Source of the DNA: Pectobacterium carotovorum
GTDB taxonomy: Bacteria; Pseudomonadota; Gammaproteobacteria; Enterobacterales; Enterobacteriaceae
Reading direction: 5' to 3'
Length of the DNA: 64,000 nucleotides
Assembly (NCBI RefSeq): GCF_900129615.1
Contig: NZ_FQWI01000006.1
Coordinates: 243,131-307,130 of the forward strand
Part shown: one piece after another, positions 46,070-55,009 of the stretch
Numbering within the stretch: the first letter of the stretch is position 1
Layout: each line of letters starts with the position of its first letter
Made by a program: the position numbers and the translations under genes
The notes under the pieces: model-generated
Database searches by the model: none
Seen by the model: the letters and a program-made list of their open reading frames with translations, nothing else
What the model was told of the DNA's origin: nothing

Positions 46070-47050
46070 ATGTCGATTCAAAAAATAGCACGGATAGCTG
46101 GAGTCTCGGTCGCCACCGTTTCACGAGTGCTGAACAACATTGATACCGTGAAGCCGCAAAACCGGGAACGAGTTCTCAATGCGATAAAAAGCAGTAATTA
46201 TCAGCCAAATTTGCTGGCACGACAGCTACGTACTGCACGCAGCCAGATGTTATTAGTCATGGTTTCCAACATAGCCAACCCCTTCTGTGCCGATGTCGTG
46301 AAAGGCATTGAGGCAGAAGCGGAAGAAAACGGCTATCGTATTCTGCTATGCAATTCAGGCGCCGATATTGTTCGCGCCCATTCCAGCCTGCAACTGCTGT
46401 CCGGTAAAATGGTCGATGGCGTGATCACCATGGATGCCATTTCAACGCTGTCTGCGCTTCAAGACATGATTGGTGCAGCACCTTGGGTACAGTGCGCCGA
46501 GCATGACGATACATCTGCCATTTCATCCGTTGGAATTGATAACGCAGAGGCATCCCGCTTTGTGATTAATCACTTTATTGGCAAAGGCCGTCGCCGTATC
46601 GCCATGATTAACCACGATATGAATTACCTCTACGCCCAGCAGCGAGAGAAAGGCTATCGCGACGTTATCGCGGAGAATGGGTTTGATTACGGCAAAGTCG
46701 AATACGCCAGCACGCTGAGCTACGCAGGCGGAAAAGCGGCAATGACCGCGCTGCTTAACGATCCAGAGCGGCCAGATGCCGTCTTTGTAGTGTCCGATAC
46801 GTTAGCTGCGGGCGCACTGTCTGCAATCTGTGAGGCGGGGCTGAGCGCGCCGCAGGATATTGCGGTGATCGGTTTCGACGGCTCGGAGCTGGGTTACATT
46901 ACCTCGCCCCAGCTCAGCACTATTCAGCAGCCATCCGCACATATCGGCAGAGAGGCCGTGAAGCTGTTATTACAACAAATCGACCAGCCGGACAGCAAAA
47001 CAGAAAAGCGCTTACTTGAATGGACGTTTGTCGAACGGGCATCCAGCTAA
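46070..47050 (+). CDS. LacI-family transcriptional regulator of the sugar module
   Basis: 326 residues. The helix-turn-helix is QKIARIAGVSVATVSRVLNN (residues about 4-23), with a hinge near LLARQLRTARS. A PBP-like effector domain follows (LLVMVSNIANPFCADVVKGIEAEAEENGYRILLCNSG, VVSDTLAAGALSAICEAG, VIGFDGSELGYITSPQLSTI). The palindromes GTAATCGATTAC at 42285, 42315 and 48032 are likely its operators; none precedes its own gene. It would repress the MFS transporter and the secreted isomerase until a sugar effector binds. Confidence 0.9.
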   Translation: MSIQKIARIAGVSVATVSRVLNNIDTVKPQNRERVLNAIKSSNYQPNLLARQLRTARSQMLLVMVSNIANPFCADVVKGIEAEAEENGYRILLCNSGADIVRAHSSLQLLSGKMVDGVITMDAISTLSALQDMIGAAPWVQCAEHDDTSAISSVGIDNAEASRFVINHFIGKGRRRIAMINHDMNYLYAQQREKGYRDVIAENGFDYGKVEYASTLSYAGGKAAMTALLNDPERPDAVFVVSDTLAAGALSAICEAGLSAPQDIAVIGFDGSELGYITSPQLSTIQQPSAHIGREAVKLLLQQIDQPDSKTEKRLLEWTFVERASS

Positions 47051-47123
47051 CCCAGGTAGAATAAACCGATCTTTTTCATGTCTGATAACCTGCGGTCCGC
47101 TGACCGCAGGGAGAATCTCTTCC

Positions 47124-47987
47124 TTACTTACTTTTTATCTTACTCAGTTTTTCATACAGCGATTGGTAAGCTGCGGAAACAATGGCCTGTGGATCTTTCG
47201 GCAAGTCATGTTCAGCAACAAACCACTGGGCACCCGCTTTGGACGCCGCAGGGAGAATCTCTTCCCACGCCAAAATACCCTCACCCGGTGGGGCAAAGTT
47301 CATTTCATCATCGCGGATGCCGATGGATGTATTGTCTTTCGCATGAATTGAGTAAATACGCCCTTTGTACTGGCGCAGGAGACGCACAGGATCCTGTCCT
47401 CCGCGAGATACCCAGGCAACATCCATTTCCAGCATCAGATTCTCTGGCTCTGCCGCATCCATCATTATTTCCAGCGCCGTTTTACCGCGATACTTCTTCA
47501 TCTCAAAATTATGGTTGTGATAAGCCAGCTTCATGCCCTGCTTATTCAATTCACGGCCAAGATCGTTCATTTCCAGACCAAAGCGCTTCCAGCCCTCTGC
47601 GCTATCCGGGCGGTCTTCAACATTGAGCCACGGCACAATAATCATGCTGTTACCGATAGCTTTGTTAAAGGCTACAACCTCAGCCATATTGCTTTTCAGT
47701 TCGCCAAACTGGACATGCGCAGCAATGGCTTTCAACTGATACTTTCCTAATAACCCCTTCATTTCTGACGCACTAATGTCATGCGTCCCCACCAGCTCAA
47801 CCGCCTTAAATCCAGCGTCTCGCGCCATGGAAAATTGCTCATCAAGCGTATTCAAGCTGCGCAGCGTATACATCTGCAAGGCTATTTTCTGGTTTTCTGC
47901 TGGACGTTCGGCAAGCGCCAAACCCGATGAAACCATCAACAATAGCGGTATAGCGAACGCACGGCGCAATAACGTCATACAAGGCAT
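47124..47987 (-). CDS. Secreted TIM-barrel sugar isomerase/epimerase-like protein
   Basis: 287 residues. A signal peptide (RRAFAIPLLLMVSSGLALA, cleavage near residue 27) sends this xylose-isomerase-like barrel to the periplasm, unusual for the family. Metal-ligand positions appear in KAVELVGTHD, MLEMDVAWVSRGG, YSIHAKDN and FVAEHDLP. It has AGGAG upstream of the ATG at 47987 and one operator 45 bp upstream, so it is co-regulated with the MFS gene though transcribed in the other direction. Likely role: periplasmic cleavage or isomerisation of a keto-glycoside before import. Confidence 0.8.
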   Translation of the reverse strand: MPCMTLLRRAFAIPLLLMVSSGLALAERPAENQKIALQMYTLRSLNTLDEQFSMARDAGFKAVELVGTHDISASEMKGLLGKYQLKAIAAHVQFGELKSNMAEVVAFNKAIGNSMIIVPWLNVEDRPDSAEGWKRFGLEMNDLGRELNKQGMKLAYHNHNFEMKKYRGKTALEIMMDAAEPENLMLEMDVAWVSRGGQDPVRLLRQYKGRIYSIHAKDNTSIGIRDDEMNFAPPGEGILAWEEILPAASKAGAQWFVAEHDLPKDPQAIVSAAYQSLYEKLSKIKSK

Positions 47988-48031
47988 GTCCTTCTCCTAT
48001 TTTTATCCCGTTGCACAGGTGAAAACAAAAA

Positions 48032-48043
48032 GTAATCGATTAC
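48032..48043. promoter_or_regulatory. LacI-type operator 3
   Basis: Third copy of the perfect palindrome GTAATCGATTAC, extended by AAAAA and TTTTT flanks (AAAAAGTAATCGATTACTTTTT), 45 bp upstream of the secreted isomerase start on the minus strand. Confidence 0.75.
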
Positions 48044-48224
48044 TTTTTATGATGAAAAAATAATAATGCGGGGATAATTTATCTGACTACCTTGTTCACG
48101 CGGTAGAAAAAACGAATTGAAAATCACTCTCAATACTCATTTTGTTATCTTGGTCACAGAATATCGACTGATTCACGAGATAGACCGAGCGATGTGAACG
48201 ACTGTTCTATCACTCGGCCTGTGC

Positions 48225-49283
48225 TTACGCTGTAATCGACACGCTCTTAATCTGCGCGTAGATCGTTTGCCCAGGATGAAGCATGAGATCGTCCCGAGCC
48301 CACGGTGTAATACGGGACCACAGCGTCTGCTGGCCGACCGCAAGCTTCACTTCAACCTGTCCGTCGACATCAATGCACTCTACCACGCTAGCACGCAGCA
48401 CATTACGGATGCTGCTTTTTTCCGGCGGCTGTAGCACCAGAGAAACATCGGCGGCATTCACGCGAATGCGCAATGCGGCGTCCTGAGGGAGTTCGACTTT
48501 TCCAACCCACACCTGCTGGTCGCCTAATGCCAGCGCCGTCATCGCGTAATGCTCATGCTGAGCCAACACACGCGTACTCAAAATAGTGCTCTGTTCGTCT
48601 TTCGGTAACCACGGGCGTAGCGCGCTGCTAGCCCACACCTCTTCCAGCAGACCCTGCGCTTTCACTTTGCCTTTATCGAGCACCACAACATGATCGGCTA
48701 ACCGGACAATCTCTTCCAGACTGTGGCTGACATACAGGATCGGAATATTGACTTCTTTCGCCAGACGTTCCAAATACGGCAACAGCTCGCGCTTTCTGGG
48801 TAAATCCAGCGACGCCAGCGGTTCATCCATGAGCAGCAGTTCCGGTGCGGTCAGCAAGGCCCGACCAATTGCGACACGCTGTCTCTCTCCACCGGACAGC
48901 GTCCGTGGATAGCGATTCAGCAGCGGTTCGATACCCAGTAACCTGACGATATCATCGAACTGCGATTCCATTGTTTCAGCCATACCGTAGCGTAGATTAC
49001 CGCGCACGCGATAGTGCGGAAACAGACGAGCATCCTGAAATACATAGCCGATTCGCCGCTTTTCCGGCGGAAGAAAAATACGCTGCTGCGTATCCACCAG
49101 CACATGATTATTGAGCACAATCCGCCCGCCATCTGGCCGGGTCAAGCCAACAACAGCGTTGATCAGCGAGGTTTTCCCTGCCCCGGATACGCCGAAAATA
49201 GCGGTAATACCGTTCGCAGGCAGTTCAGACTGAACACGAAGTTCGAGGCTACCCAGCTGTTGATGAAAATCGAGTTGCAGCAT
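48225..49283 (-). CDS. modC: Molybdate ABC transporter ATP-binding protein
   Basis: 352 residues from the ATG at 49283, the E. coli ModC length and start ([11 protein letters not shown]); a longer frame to 49370 lies inside modB. Walker [12 protein letters not shown] (residues about 29-39), ABC signature [16 protein letters not shown], Walker [13 protein letters not shown]. The C-terminal 70 residues form the Mop/TOBE molybdate-binding domain. Its ATG overlaps the modB stop by one base (TAATG). Last gene of modABC. It energises molybdate import, needed here for the molybdenum-dependent formate dehydrogenase. Confidence 0.96.
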   Translation of the reverse strand: MLQLDFHQQLGSLELRVQSELPANGITAIFGVSGAGKTSLINAVVGLTRPDGGRIVLNNHVLVDTQQRIFLPPEKRRIGYVFQDARLFPHYRVRGNLRYGMAETMESQFDDIVRLLGIEPLLNRYPRTLSGGERQRVAIGRALLTAPELLLMDEPLASLDLPRKRELLPYLERLAKEVNIPILYVSHSLEEIVRLADHVVVLDKGKVKAQGLLEEVWASSALRPWLPKDEQSTILSTRVLAQHEHYAMTALALGDQQVWVGKVELPQDAALRIRVNAADVSLVLQPPEKSSIRNVLRASVVECIDVDGQVEVKLAVGQQTLWSRITPWARDDLMLHPGQTIYAQIKSVSITA

Positions 49284-49972
49284 TATCCCCCCAACCGCTT
49301 GCGGCTCCAGTTTGTTAACCATTCCGATGCTAACAGCGCAGCCAGTGACAAGACGATGGCAATGATACACAACCTTGCTGCATCAGCCTCCGCGCCGGGC
49401 GTTTCAATCAGGGTATACATCGCCAGTGGAATGGTTCGGGTTTCGCCGGGGATATTGGAAACAAACGTAATGGTTGCGCCAAACTCGCCAAGCGAACGGG
49501 CAAATGCCAATACGGTTCCAACAACAATCCCAGGAAAAGAGAGAGGTAATGTGATAGTGAAAAACACGCGCCAGGGCGAGGCACCCAATGTCCGAGCGGC
49601 CTGTTCCAGATGCTTATCGACAGCATCAAGCGAAAGACGGATCGCCCGGACCATCAGCGGAAACGCGACAATCGCCGACGCTAGTGCAGCACCGCGCCAG
49701 CTAAAACTAAAGCTGAAGCCGAACCAGTCATAGAGCCAGGAACCGATTACGCCGCGTCTTCCCATCGCCACCAGCAGCAAATAGCCAATGACCACTGGCG
49801 GTAACACCAGTGGTAAATGGATAATGCTATCCAGCAGTGATTTGCCGGGGAACCGACAGCGCACCAAAATCCACGCCATCAGTATCCCAAACGGCAAGCT
49901 GCATGCCACAGCCACAACGGAAACTTTGAGGCTCAGCTCAACCGCCTGCCATTCGTAATCACTCAGCATCAT
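49283..49972 (-). CDS. modB: Molybdate ABC transporter permease
   Basis: 229 residues, identical length to E. coli ModB. Five to six helices, with the EAA loop at [28 protein letters not shown], the contact surface for ModC. Starts with two consecutive ATG codons (49972 and 49969); the first overlaps the modA stop by one base. Confidence 0.96.
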   Translation of the reverse strand: MMLSDYEWQAVELSLKVSVVAVACSLPFGILMAWILVRCRFPGKSLLDSIIHLPLVLPPVVIGYLLLVAMGRRGVIGSWLYDWFGFSFSFSWRGAALASAIVAFPLMVRAIRLSLDAVDKHLEQAARTLGASPWRVFFTITLPLSFPGIVVGTVLAFARSLGEFGATITFVSNIPGETRTIPLAMYTLIETPGAEADAARLCIIAIVLSLAALLASEWLTNWSRKRLGG

Positions 49973-50742
49973 TAACGCGGCGCGAAGCCGTAACGTTTAA
50001 ATACTGCTGCTGCTTCCGGCGTTTTCAGGTAGTCATAAAAACCGGTAACCGCCGCGTTTTTATGCTCTTTTACTATCGCCATCGGGTATTCGACAGGCTT
50101 GTGGCTCGTCGCTGGGAATGTACCGATAACCTTAACTTTGTCGCTGGCAACCGCATCAGAACCGTAAACGATACCCAGCGGGGCTTCTTCACGTTCCACC
50201 AGCGCCATGGCTGCACGGACGTTGTTGGCGCGCGCCATCAGTGGAGAGAGTTCATCCCAGGCTTTCAGATTCTGTAAGGCTTCTTTGGCATAGATCCCAG
50301 CAGGTACGTGATCTGGGTCACCAACAGCCAGACGTCCGTCTTTCAGCAGGCTTTTCCAGTTGGTTTTATCGTCAATTTTAATGTCTTTCTGCGCACTCGC
50401 CTTCGGCGCAATCACCACCAGCTCATTGCCCAGCAGCGTGTGACGCGTCGCGGTATCCATCAGATTTTTATCCTGCGCGTAGTCCATCCACTGTTGGTCA
50501 GCGGAGATGAACAAATCGGCAGGCGCACCTTGTTCAATCTGGCGAGCTAGCGTTGAGGATGAGGCATAAGACGCGACGACAGCGACGTTTTTCTCTTTCT
50601 GATATTGCGTAGCGATTTCCTGCAACGCGTTGGTCAGTGATGCCGCGGCGAACACCGTGACTTTATCTTCTGCTACAGCGGGCAACGCCATTCCTGCACT
50701 GAGGGTTAGTGCGGCAAACCATTTTAACCATTGCTGCTTCAT
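49972..50742 (-). CDS. modA: Periplasmic molybdate-binding protein
   Basis: 256 residues from the ATG at 50742 with a CAGGAGAC ribosome-binding site; the upstream frame is leader and includes the ModE box. Signal peptide cleaved at AVA-EDK (about residue 24). The oxyanion-binding fold shows VTVFAAASLTNALQEI, ASSSTLARQIEQGAPADLFISAD and VGDPDHVPAGIYAKEAL. Head of modABC. Confidence 0.96.
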   Translation of the reverse strand: MKQQWLKWFAALTLSAGMALPAVAEDKVTVFAAASLTNALQEIATQYQKEKNVAVVASYASSSTLARQIEQGAPADLFISADQQWMDYAQDKNLMDTATRHTLLGNELVVIAPKASAQKDIKIDDKTNWKSLLKDGRLAVGDPDHVPAGIYAKEALQNLKAWDELSPLMARANNVRAAMALVEREEAPLGIVYGSDAVASDKVKVIGTFPATSHKPVEYPMAIVKEHKNAAVTGFYDYLKTPEAAAVFKRYGFAPR

Positions 50743-50760
50743 TCTTGTCTCCTGACAATT

Positions 50761-50788
50761 ATCGTTGTGTAAATAATGATATAACGAA
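50761..50788 (-). promoter_or_regulatory. modE-box: ModE-binding site upstream of modA
   Basis: On the minus strand the sequence is an inverted repeat of CGTTATAT, a 6-bp spacer and a less perfect right arm TTACACAACG. This is close to the ModE consensus with CGNTATAT-type half sites. It lies about 20 bp upstream of modA, and modE is only 0.6 kb away, so repression by molybdate-loaded ModE is expected. Confidence 0.75.
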
Positions 50789-50834
50789 TGATGAAGCAGT
50801 GTCATGCGCTTTAAAGAGGTATATGTGGAGAGGT

Positions 50835-50866
50835 AGAAAAGAAATGTCCGGCCAGAAGCCGGACAT
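50835..50866 (-). terminator. Terminator of acrZ
   Basis: Stem ATGTCCGG / CCGGACAT (50844-50851 with 50859-50866) located 22 bp past the acrZ stop, followed on the minus strand by a T-rich tail. Confidence 0.8.
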
Positions 50867-50888
50867 CAAAATAGGAAAGGATCGTGAA

Positions 50889-51044
50889 TCAGTGCTGATT
50901 CTTTGCGCGCTGACCGTCGGAATGACCGATGCGGGACAACACGTTAAACACTTCGCCCAGGCAATAAATCGAGCCCATGATAATCACCATCATCACAGGA
51001 ACCATGGCAACTGCAAACAGCAGGCTCTTCAATAACTCCAACAT
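50889..51044 (-). CDS. acrZ: AcrZ, small membrane partner of AcrAB-TolC
   Basis: 51 residues (E. coli AcrZ 49). The start is the ATG at 51044, giving [18 protein letters not shown], nearly identical to AcrZ, with GAGGT upstream; the open frame extends further but is not conserved. One transmembrane helix (residues about 4-30) with a polar C-terminal tail. It binds AcrB and widens drug export for some substrates. The neighbour of modA/modE is the same as in E. coli. Confidence 0.93.
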   Translation of the reverse strand: MLELLKSLLFAVAMVPVMMVIIMGSIYCLGEVFNVLSRIGHSDGQRAKNQH

Positions 51045-51090
51045 GCTTACCTCACTTATTGCAAAGGTTACCGTTACTTTAGCCCGTCTA

Positions 51091-51212
51091 TACCCGTCAT
51101 ACTTCAAGCTGCTTGTGCGTTGGCGCCCTTACTCACCCCAGTCACTTACTTGTGTAAGCTCCTGAGGATTCGCGCGGTTGCCGCCTTCACGCAACCCGAA
51201 TTATCTAGGGTA
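51091..51212. repeat. ERIC element, near full length (122 bp)
   Basis: Starts TACCCGTCATACTTCAAGC and ends GAATTATCTAGGGTA. Both classical primer sites are recognisable: the ERIC2 complement CTCACCCCAGTCACTTACTT and the ERIC1R-like GTAAGCTCCTGAGGATTCGC. It occupies the acrZ-modE divergent gap and ends about 150 bp before modE, so it may affect either promoter. Confidence 0.9.
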
Positions 51213-51364
51213 CAATGCGCTATTTCACTGTAAACCGGGATCGTCGTAATTGCCACGTAGTCTACCGCAGTAATAGAAATTAGTGCGTCTATTTGTGCGA
51301 TTTGCCCCTGATGAAGAAAATAGCGACAATACAGAGAATTAAACTCACCGACGGTGCCCTCACT

Positions 51365-52156
51365 ATGCAGGCTGAAATTCTCCTCACCCTGAAACTCCAA
51401 CAGCGTTTATTCGCCGACCCACGGCGCATTGAACTGCTCAAGCAAATTCGTCATACCGGTTCAATCAGTCAGGGGGCCAAGCTGGCGGGGATTAGCTATA
51501 AAAGCGCCTGGGATGCCATCAATGAGATGAACCAGCTAGCCGAACAGATCATCGTCGAGCGCATGACCGGCGGCAAAGGCGGTGGCGGTGCTCAGCTCAC
51601 CCGCTACGGCGAACGTCTTCTCCAACTGTACGATTTGCTCGCGCAGATTCAGCAAAAAGCCTTCGATGTCTTGCAGGAAGACGGTCTGCCGTTGGATAGC
51701 CTGCTGGCAGCCATCGCGCGTTTCTCGCTGCAAACCAGCGCCCGCAATCAGTTTTTTGGAACCGTGCTCGCACGCGGCGAAGAACAGGTGCAACAACATC
51801 TGGATATTTTACTCGCCGATAGTAAAACAACGATCAGCGCCCTGATTACGCAACAAAGCGCCGAGCGCCTGCAATTGCAGAAAGGGAAAGAGGTGTTGGC
51901 ACTGATTAAAGCACCGTGGATCGATGTGTACGCGGCAACGTCCAACGCCCCCACAGCCGATAACGTCTTATCAGGGCAAATTCAGGCCATTCAGCACGGT
52001 GTAGAAAACAGCGAAATTCTAATTACACTGACCGGGGGAGAAACCCTGTGTGCTATGGTGCCGAATGCTTTGCTTGAGCAGCAAAAGCTGCAACAGGGAG
52101 CGGATGTGAAAGCCTGCTTCAATGCTGACCGGGTTATCATCGCCACGCTTTGTTAA
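51365..52156 (+). CDS. modE: Molybdate-responsive transcriptional regulator
   Basis: 263 residues from the ATG at 51365 (MQAEILLTLKLQQRLFADPRR), the E. coli ModE start; an upstream frame from 51293 is ignored. The winged-helix domain has QGAKLAGISYKSAWDAINEMNQLAEQ and GGKGGGGAQLTRYGERL. The C-terminal half contains two Mop repeats (TSARNQFFGTVLARGEEQVQQH; ILITLTGGETLCAMVP). A dimer that represses modABC when molybdate is bound. Confidence 0.95.
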   Translation: MQAEILLTLKLQQRLFADPRRIELLKQIRHTGSISQGAKLAGISYKSAWDAINEMNQLAEQIIVERMTGGKGGGGAQLTRYGERLLQLYDLLAQIQQKAFDVLQEDGLPLDSLLAAIARFSLQTSARNQFFGTVLARGEEQVQQHLDILLADSKTTISALITQQSAERLQLQKGKEVLALIKAPWIDVYAATSNAPTADNVLSGQIQAIQHGVENSEILITLTGGETLCAMVPNALLEQQKLQQGADVKACFNADRVIIATLC

Positions 52157-52196
52157 TGTCGCTTTAGCGCTATTGCCGTCTGACGAAGGATAGAAA

Positions 52197-53672
52197 ATGT
52201 CATTGTTAAACATCACTCAGGGGTTATTTCGTCTCAGCGACACCCGCATGCTGCGTCTGGACGACCTGACGCTCAAACAAAACCAGTGCTGGGCCTTTGT
52301 CGGGGCCAACGGAAGTGGTAAATCTGCACTGGCGCGGTCGCTATCCGGCGAACTGCCGCTATTGAGTGGTGAACGCACCACGGGATTTCAACGCCCCGTT
52401 CGCCTGTCATTTGAACAATTACAAAAACTGGTTTCCGACGAATGGCAGCGCAATAACACCGATCTGCTCAGTGAAGGTGAAGACGATACTGGCCGCACCA
52501 CGGCAGAAGTGATTCAGGATAGCCTCAACGATCCCGCGCGTTGCCAACAGTTGGCACACCAGTTTGGCATTGCGCATTTGCTGGAGCGGCGCTTCAAGTA
52601 CCTCTCTACGGGGGAAACCCGCAAGGCGATGCTGTGTCAGGCGCTGATGTCCCAGCCCGACTTGCTGATTCTCGATGAGCCTTTTGATGGACTGGATGTA
52701 GCTTCCCGCCAGCAACTTGCCGATGAGCTGAGGAAACTGGCTGGCACCGGTTATACGCTGGTGCTTATTCTGAACCGCTTTGACGATATACCTGACTTTA
52801 TCAACCATGTCGGTGTACTGGCAGACTGTACGCTGACCCGCGTCGGCGAACGTGAAGCGATCCTCTCTGAAGCGCTGGTGGCTCAACTCGCGTTTAGCGA
52901 AAAGCTGTCGGGGAGTTCGTTGCCAGAACCGGAAGATCCGCAGCGGTATATGACGCTTCCCGCTGACGAGGCACGCATTAGGCTGCGTAACGGCGTGGTG
53001 CAGTACAACGATCGCCCTATTCTGCACGAGCTGACGTGGGAAGTATTACCCGGTCAGCATTGGCAGATTATCGGGCCAAATGGCGCGGGGAAATCGACGC
53101 TACTCAGTCTGATTACAGGCGACCATCCGCAAGGCTACAGTAACGACCTCACGCTGTTTGGCCGTAAACGCGGCAGCGGTGAAACCATTTGGGACATCAA
53201 GCGCCACATCGGTTATGTCAGCAGCAGCTTCCATCTGGATTACCGCGTCAGCACCAGCGTGCGCAACGTTATCCTGTCAGGATTCTTTGATTCTATTGGG
53301 ATTTATCAGGCTATCTCTGACCGTCAGCGCCACCTGACCGAACAGTGGCTCACTCTACTTGGGTTCAATGGCGCTATCGCCGATACGCCGTTTCAGTCGC
53401 TCTCCTGGGGCCAGCAGCGTCTGACGCTGATTGCCCGCGCATTAGTCAAACACCCCGCCCTACTCATTCTCGATGAACCGCTACAGGGGCTTGATCCGCT
53501 CAATCGCCAACTGGTGCGACGCTGGCTGGATATCTTGATTAGCGAGGGCGAAACGCAGCTACTCTTTGTCTCCCACCACGCGGAAGATGCACCCGAGTGC
53601 ATCACACATCGGCTCACTTTCGTCCCGCACAACGACATCTATCGCTACCAGATTGACGCGTTATGTAAATAA
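52197..53672 (+). CDS. modF: ABC-type ATP-binding protein ModF
   Basis: 491 residues (E. coli 490), two ABC ATPase domains in tandem. Walker A sites: VGANGSGKSALARSL (about residues 36-50) and IGPNGAGKSTLLSLI (about 288-302). Signature sequences: LSTGETRKAMLCQAL and LSWGQQRLTLIARAL. Walker B: LLILDEPFDGLD and LLILDEPLQGLD. Without membrane domains, so its role may be photorepair or molybdenum metabolism. It follows modE by 40 bp and is likely co-transcribed. Confidence 0.95.
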   Translation: MSLLNITQGLFRLSDTRMLRLDDLTLKQNQCWAFVGANGSGKSALARSLSGELPLLSGERTTGFQRPVRLSFEQLQKLVSDEWQRNNTDLLSEGEDDTGRTTAEVIQDSLNDPARCQQLAHQFGIAHLLERRFKYLSTGETRKAMLCQALMSQPDLLILDEPFDGLDVASRQQLADELRKLAGTGYTLVLILNRFDDIPDFINHVGVLADCTLTRVGEREAILSEALVAQLAFSEKLSGSSLPEPEDPQRYMTLPADEARIRLRNGVVQYNDRPILHELTWEVLPGQHWQIIGPNGAGKSTLLSLITGDHPQGYSNDLTLFGRKRGSGETIWDIKRHIGYVSSSFHLDYRVSTSVRNVILSGFFDSIGIYQAISDRQRHLTEQWLTLLGFNGAIADTPFQSLSWGQQRLTLIARALVKHPALLILDEPLQGLDPLNRQLVRRWLDILISEGETQLLFVSHHAEDAPECITHRLTFVPHNDIYRYQIDALCK

Positions 53673-53870
53673 CGCCTGAAAACAAGGATGATAACGCTAC
53701 CACAAAATAAAATATAGGGTAGAAAGCCGGGCTCATTTACACTGTAGATTATGCTTCACTCAGTTTATTCGTAAATAAACCATCGATAACAGAGGCAGAT
53801 TCTCGCTGTAGATCACCTTTTTCTGCCCCTAACCATGTTATTTTGCTGCATTGCGATAATAGAGGTCATT
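53673..53870. other. modF-galE intergenic region
   Basis: Nearly 200 bp without a gene, AT-rich in its middle. It should hold the galE promoter. No clear GalR/GalS operator or terminator hairpin was found by eye. Confidence 0.4.
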
Positions 53871-54890
53871 ATGAACGTTCTTGTTACAGGTGGTAGCGGT
53901 TACATAGGAAGTCATACTTGCGTACAATTGCTCTCTGCCGGACACACACCCGTTATTCTCGATAACTTATGCAACAGCAAGGCTAGCGTCGTTAAAACCA
54001 TTACGCGCTTAACCGATAAGGCACCCGTTTTTTATCAAGGCGATATCCGCGATAGCGCGCTGCTGGACGATATTTTCGCTACGCATTCCATTGATTCCGT
54101 CATCCATTTTGCTGGCTTAAAAGCCGTGGGCGAGTCAGTGCGTGAGCCGCTCAGCTACTATGACAATAACGTCTACGGTACGCTCGTGCTGGTAGAGGCG
54201 ATGAAGAAAGCAGGCGTGAAAAACCTGATTTTTAGCTCCTCCGCTACCGTCTATGGCGATCAACCACACACGCCTTATCAGGAAAGTTTCCCCACAGGTC
54301 ACCCTGCCAGCCCCTATGGCCGCAGCAAGCTAATGGTCGAGCAAATCCTGCAAGATTTACAGCATGCTGAGCCGGAATGGAGTATTACGCTGTTACGGTA
54401 TTTCAACCCAGTGGGTGCCCATCCATCGGGTGAAATGGGCGAAGATCCGCAAGGTGTGCCTAATAACCTGATGCCTTATATCGCTCAGGTTGCGGTAGGC
54501 CGTCGCGACTCACTGGCGATCTTCGGTAATGATTACCCTACCGCTGATGGCACTGGCGTGCGAGATTACATCCACGTCGTCGATCTGGCTGACGGTCATA
54601 TCGCCGCCATGAATACCCTGCAAAATCGTGCTGGCGTGCATATTTACAACCTGGGCGCAGGCGTAGGCTACAGTGTATTACAGGTCGTCGAGGCTTTTAG
54701 TCAGGCCTGTGGTAAACCGCTGGCTTACCATTTTGCCCCGCGTCGTCAGGGCGATCTGCCTGCTTATTGGGCAGATGCCGAACGTGCAGCAAAAGATCTT
54801 AACTGGCGAGTCACACGCTCACTGCAAGAAATGGCGCAGGACACCTGGCGCTGGCAGTCCAACCACCCCAATGGGTACGACGAAGCGTGA
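53871..54890 (+). CDS. galE: UDP-glucose 4-epimerase
   Basis: 339 residues from the ATG at 53871 (MNVLVTGGSGYIGSHTCVQLL). SDR motifs: GGSGYIG, FAGLKAVGESV, SSSATVYGDQP and YGRSKLMVEQIL with the Tyr-x3-Lys pair. Interconverts UDP-glucose and UDP-galactose for galactose catabolism and for LPS and exopolysaccharide. Next on the strand is galM; galT and galK, which lie between them in E. coli, are absent. Confidence 0.96.
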   Translation: MNVLVTGGSGYIGSHTCVQLLSAGHTPVILDNLCNSKASVVKTITRLTDKAPVFYQGDIRDSALLDDIFATHSIDSVIHFAGLKAVGESVREPLSYYDNNVYGTLVLVEAMKKAGVKNLIFSSSATVYGDQPHTPYQESFPTGHPASPYGRSKLMVEQILQDLQHAEPEWSITLLRYFNPVGAHPSGEMGEDPQGVPNNLMPYIAQVAVGRRDSLAIFGNDYPTADGTGVRDYIHVVDLADGHIAAMNTLQNRAGVHIYNLGAGVGYSVLQVVEAFSQACGKPLAYHFAPRRQGDLPAYWADAERAAKDLNWRVTRSLQEMAQDTWRWQSNHPNGYDEA

Positions 54891-55009
54891 CGGCGCGTTT
54901 TCACGCCGAATGACGGATTAGGGGGAAGCTCCGATCTGCTGGCCTTCCCCCAACATTGCAACCATCGGCCAACCCTCTCTATCTTCTCGGGCCTCTACAG
55001 GAGCAAGTC

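Noticed and set aside
47078..47626. 182-codon plus-strand frame across the end of the LacI gene and the secreted isomerase
   Set aside because: Antisense to a conserved TIM-barrel gene with a good start and operator; no homologous pattern.
48165..48224. Imperfect hairpin after modC
   Set aside because: Stem interrupted by several mismatches and no clear T-run; too weak to report as a terminator.
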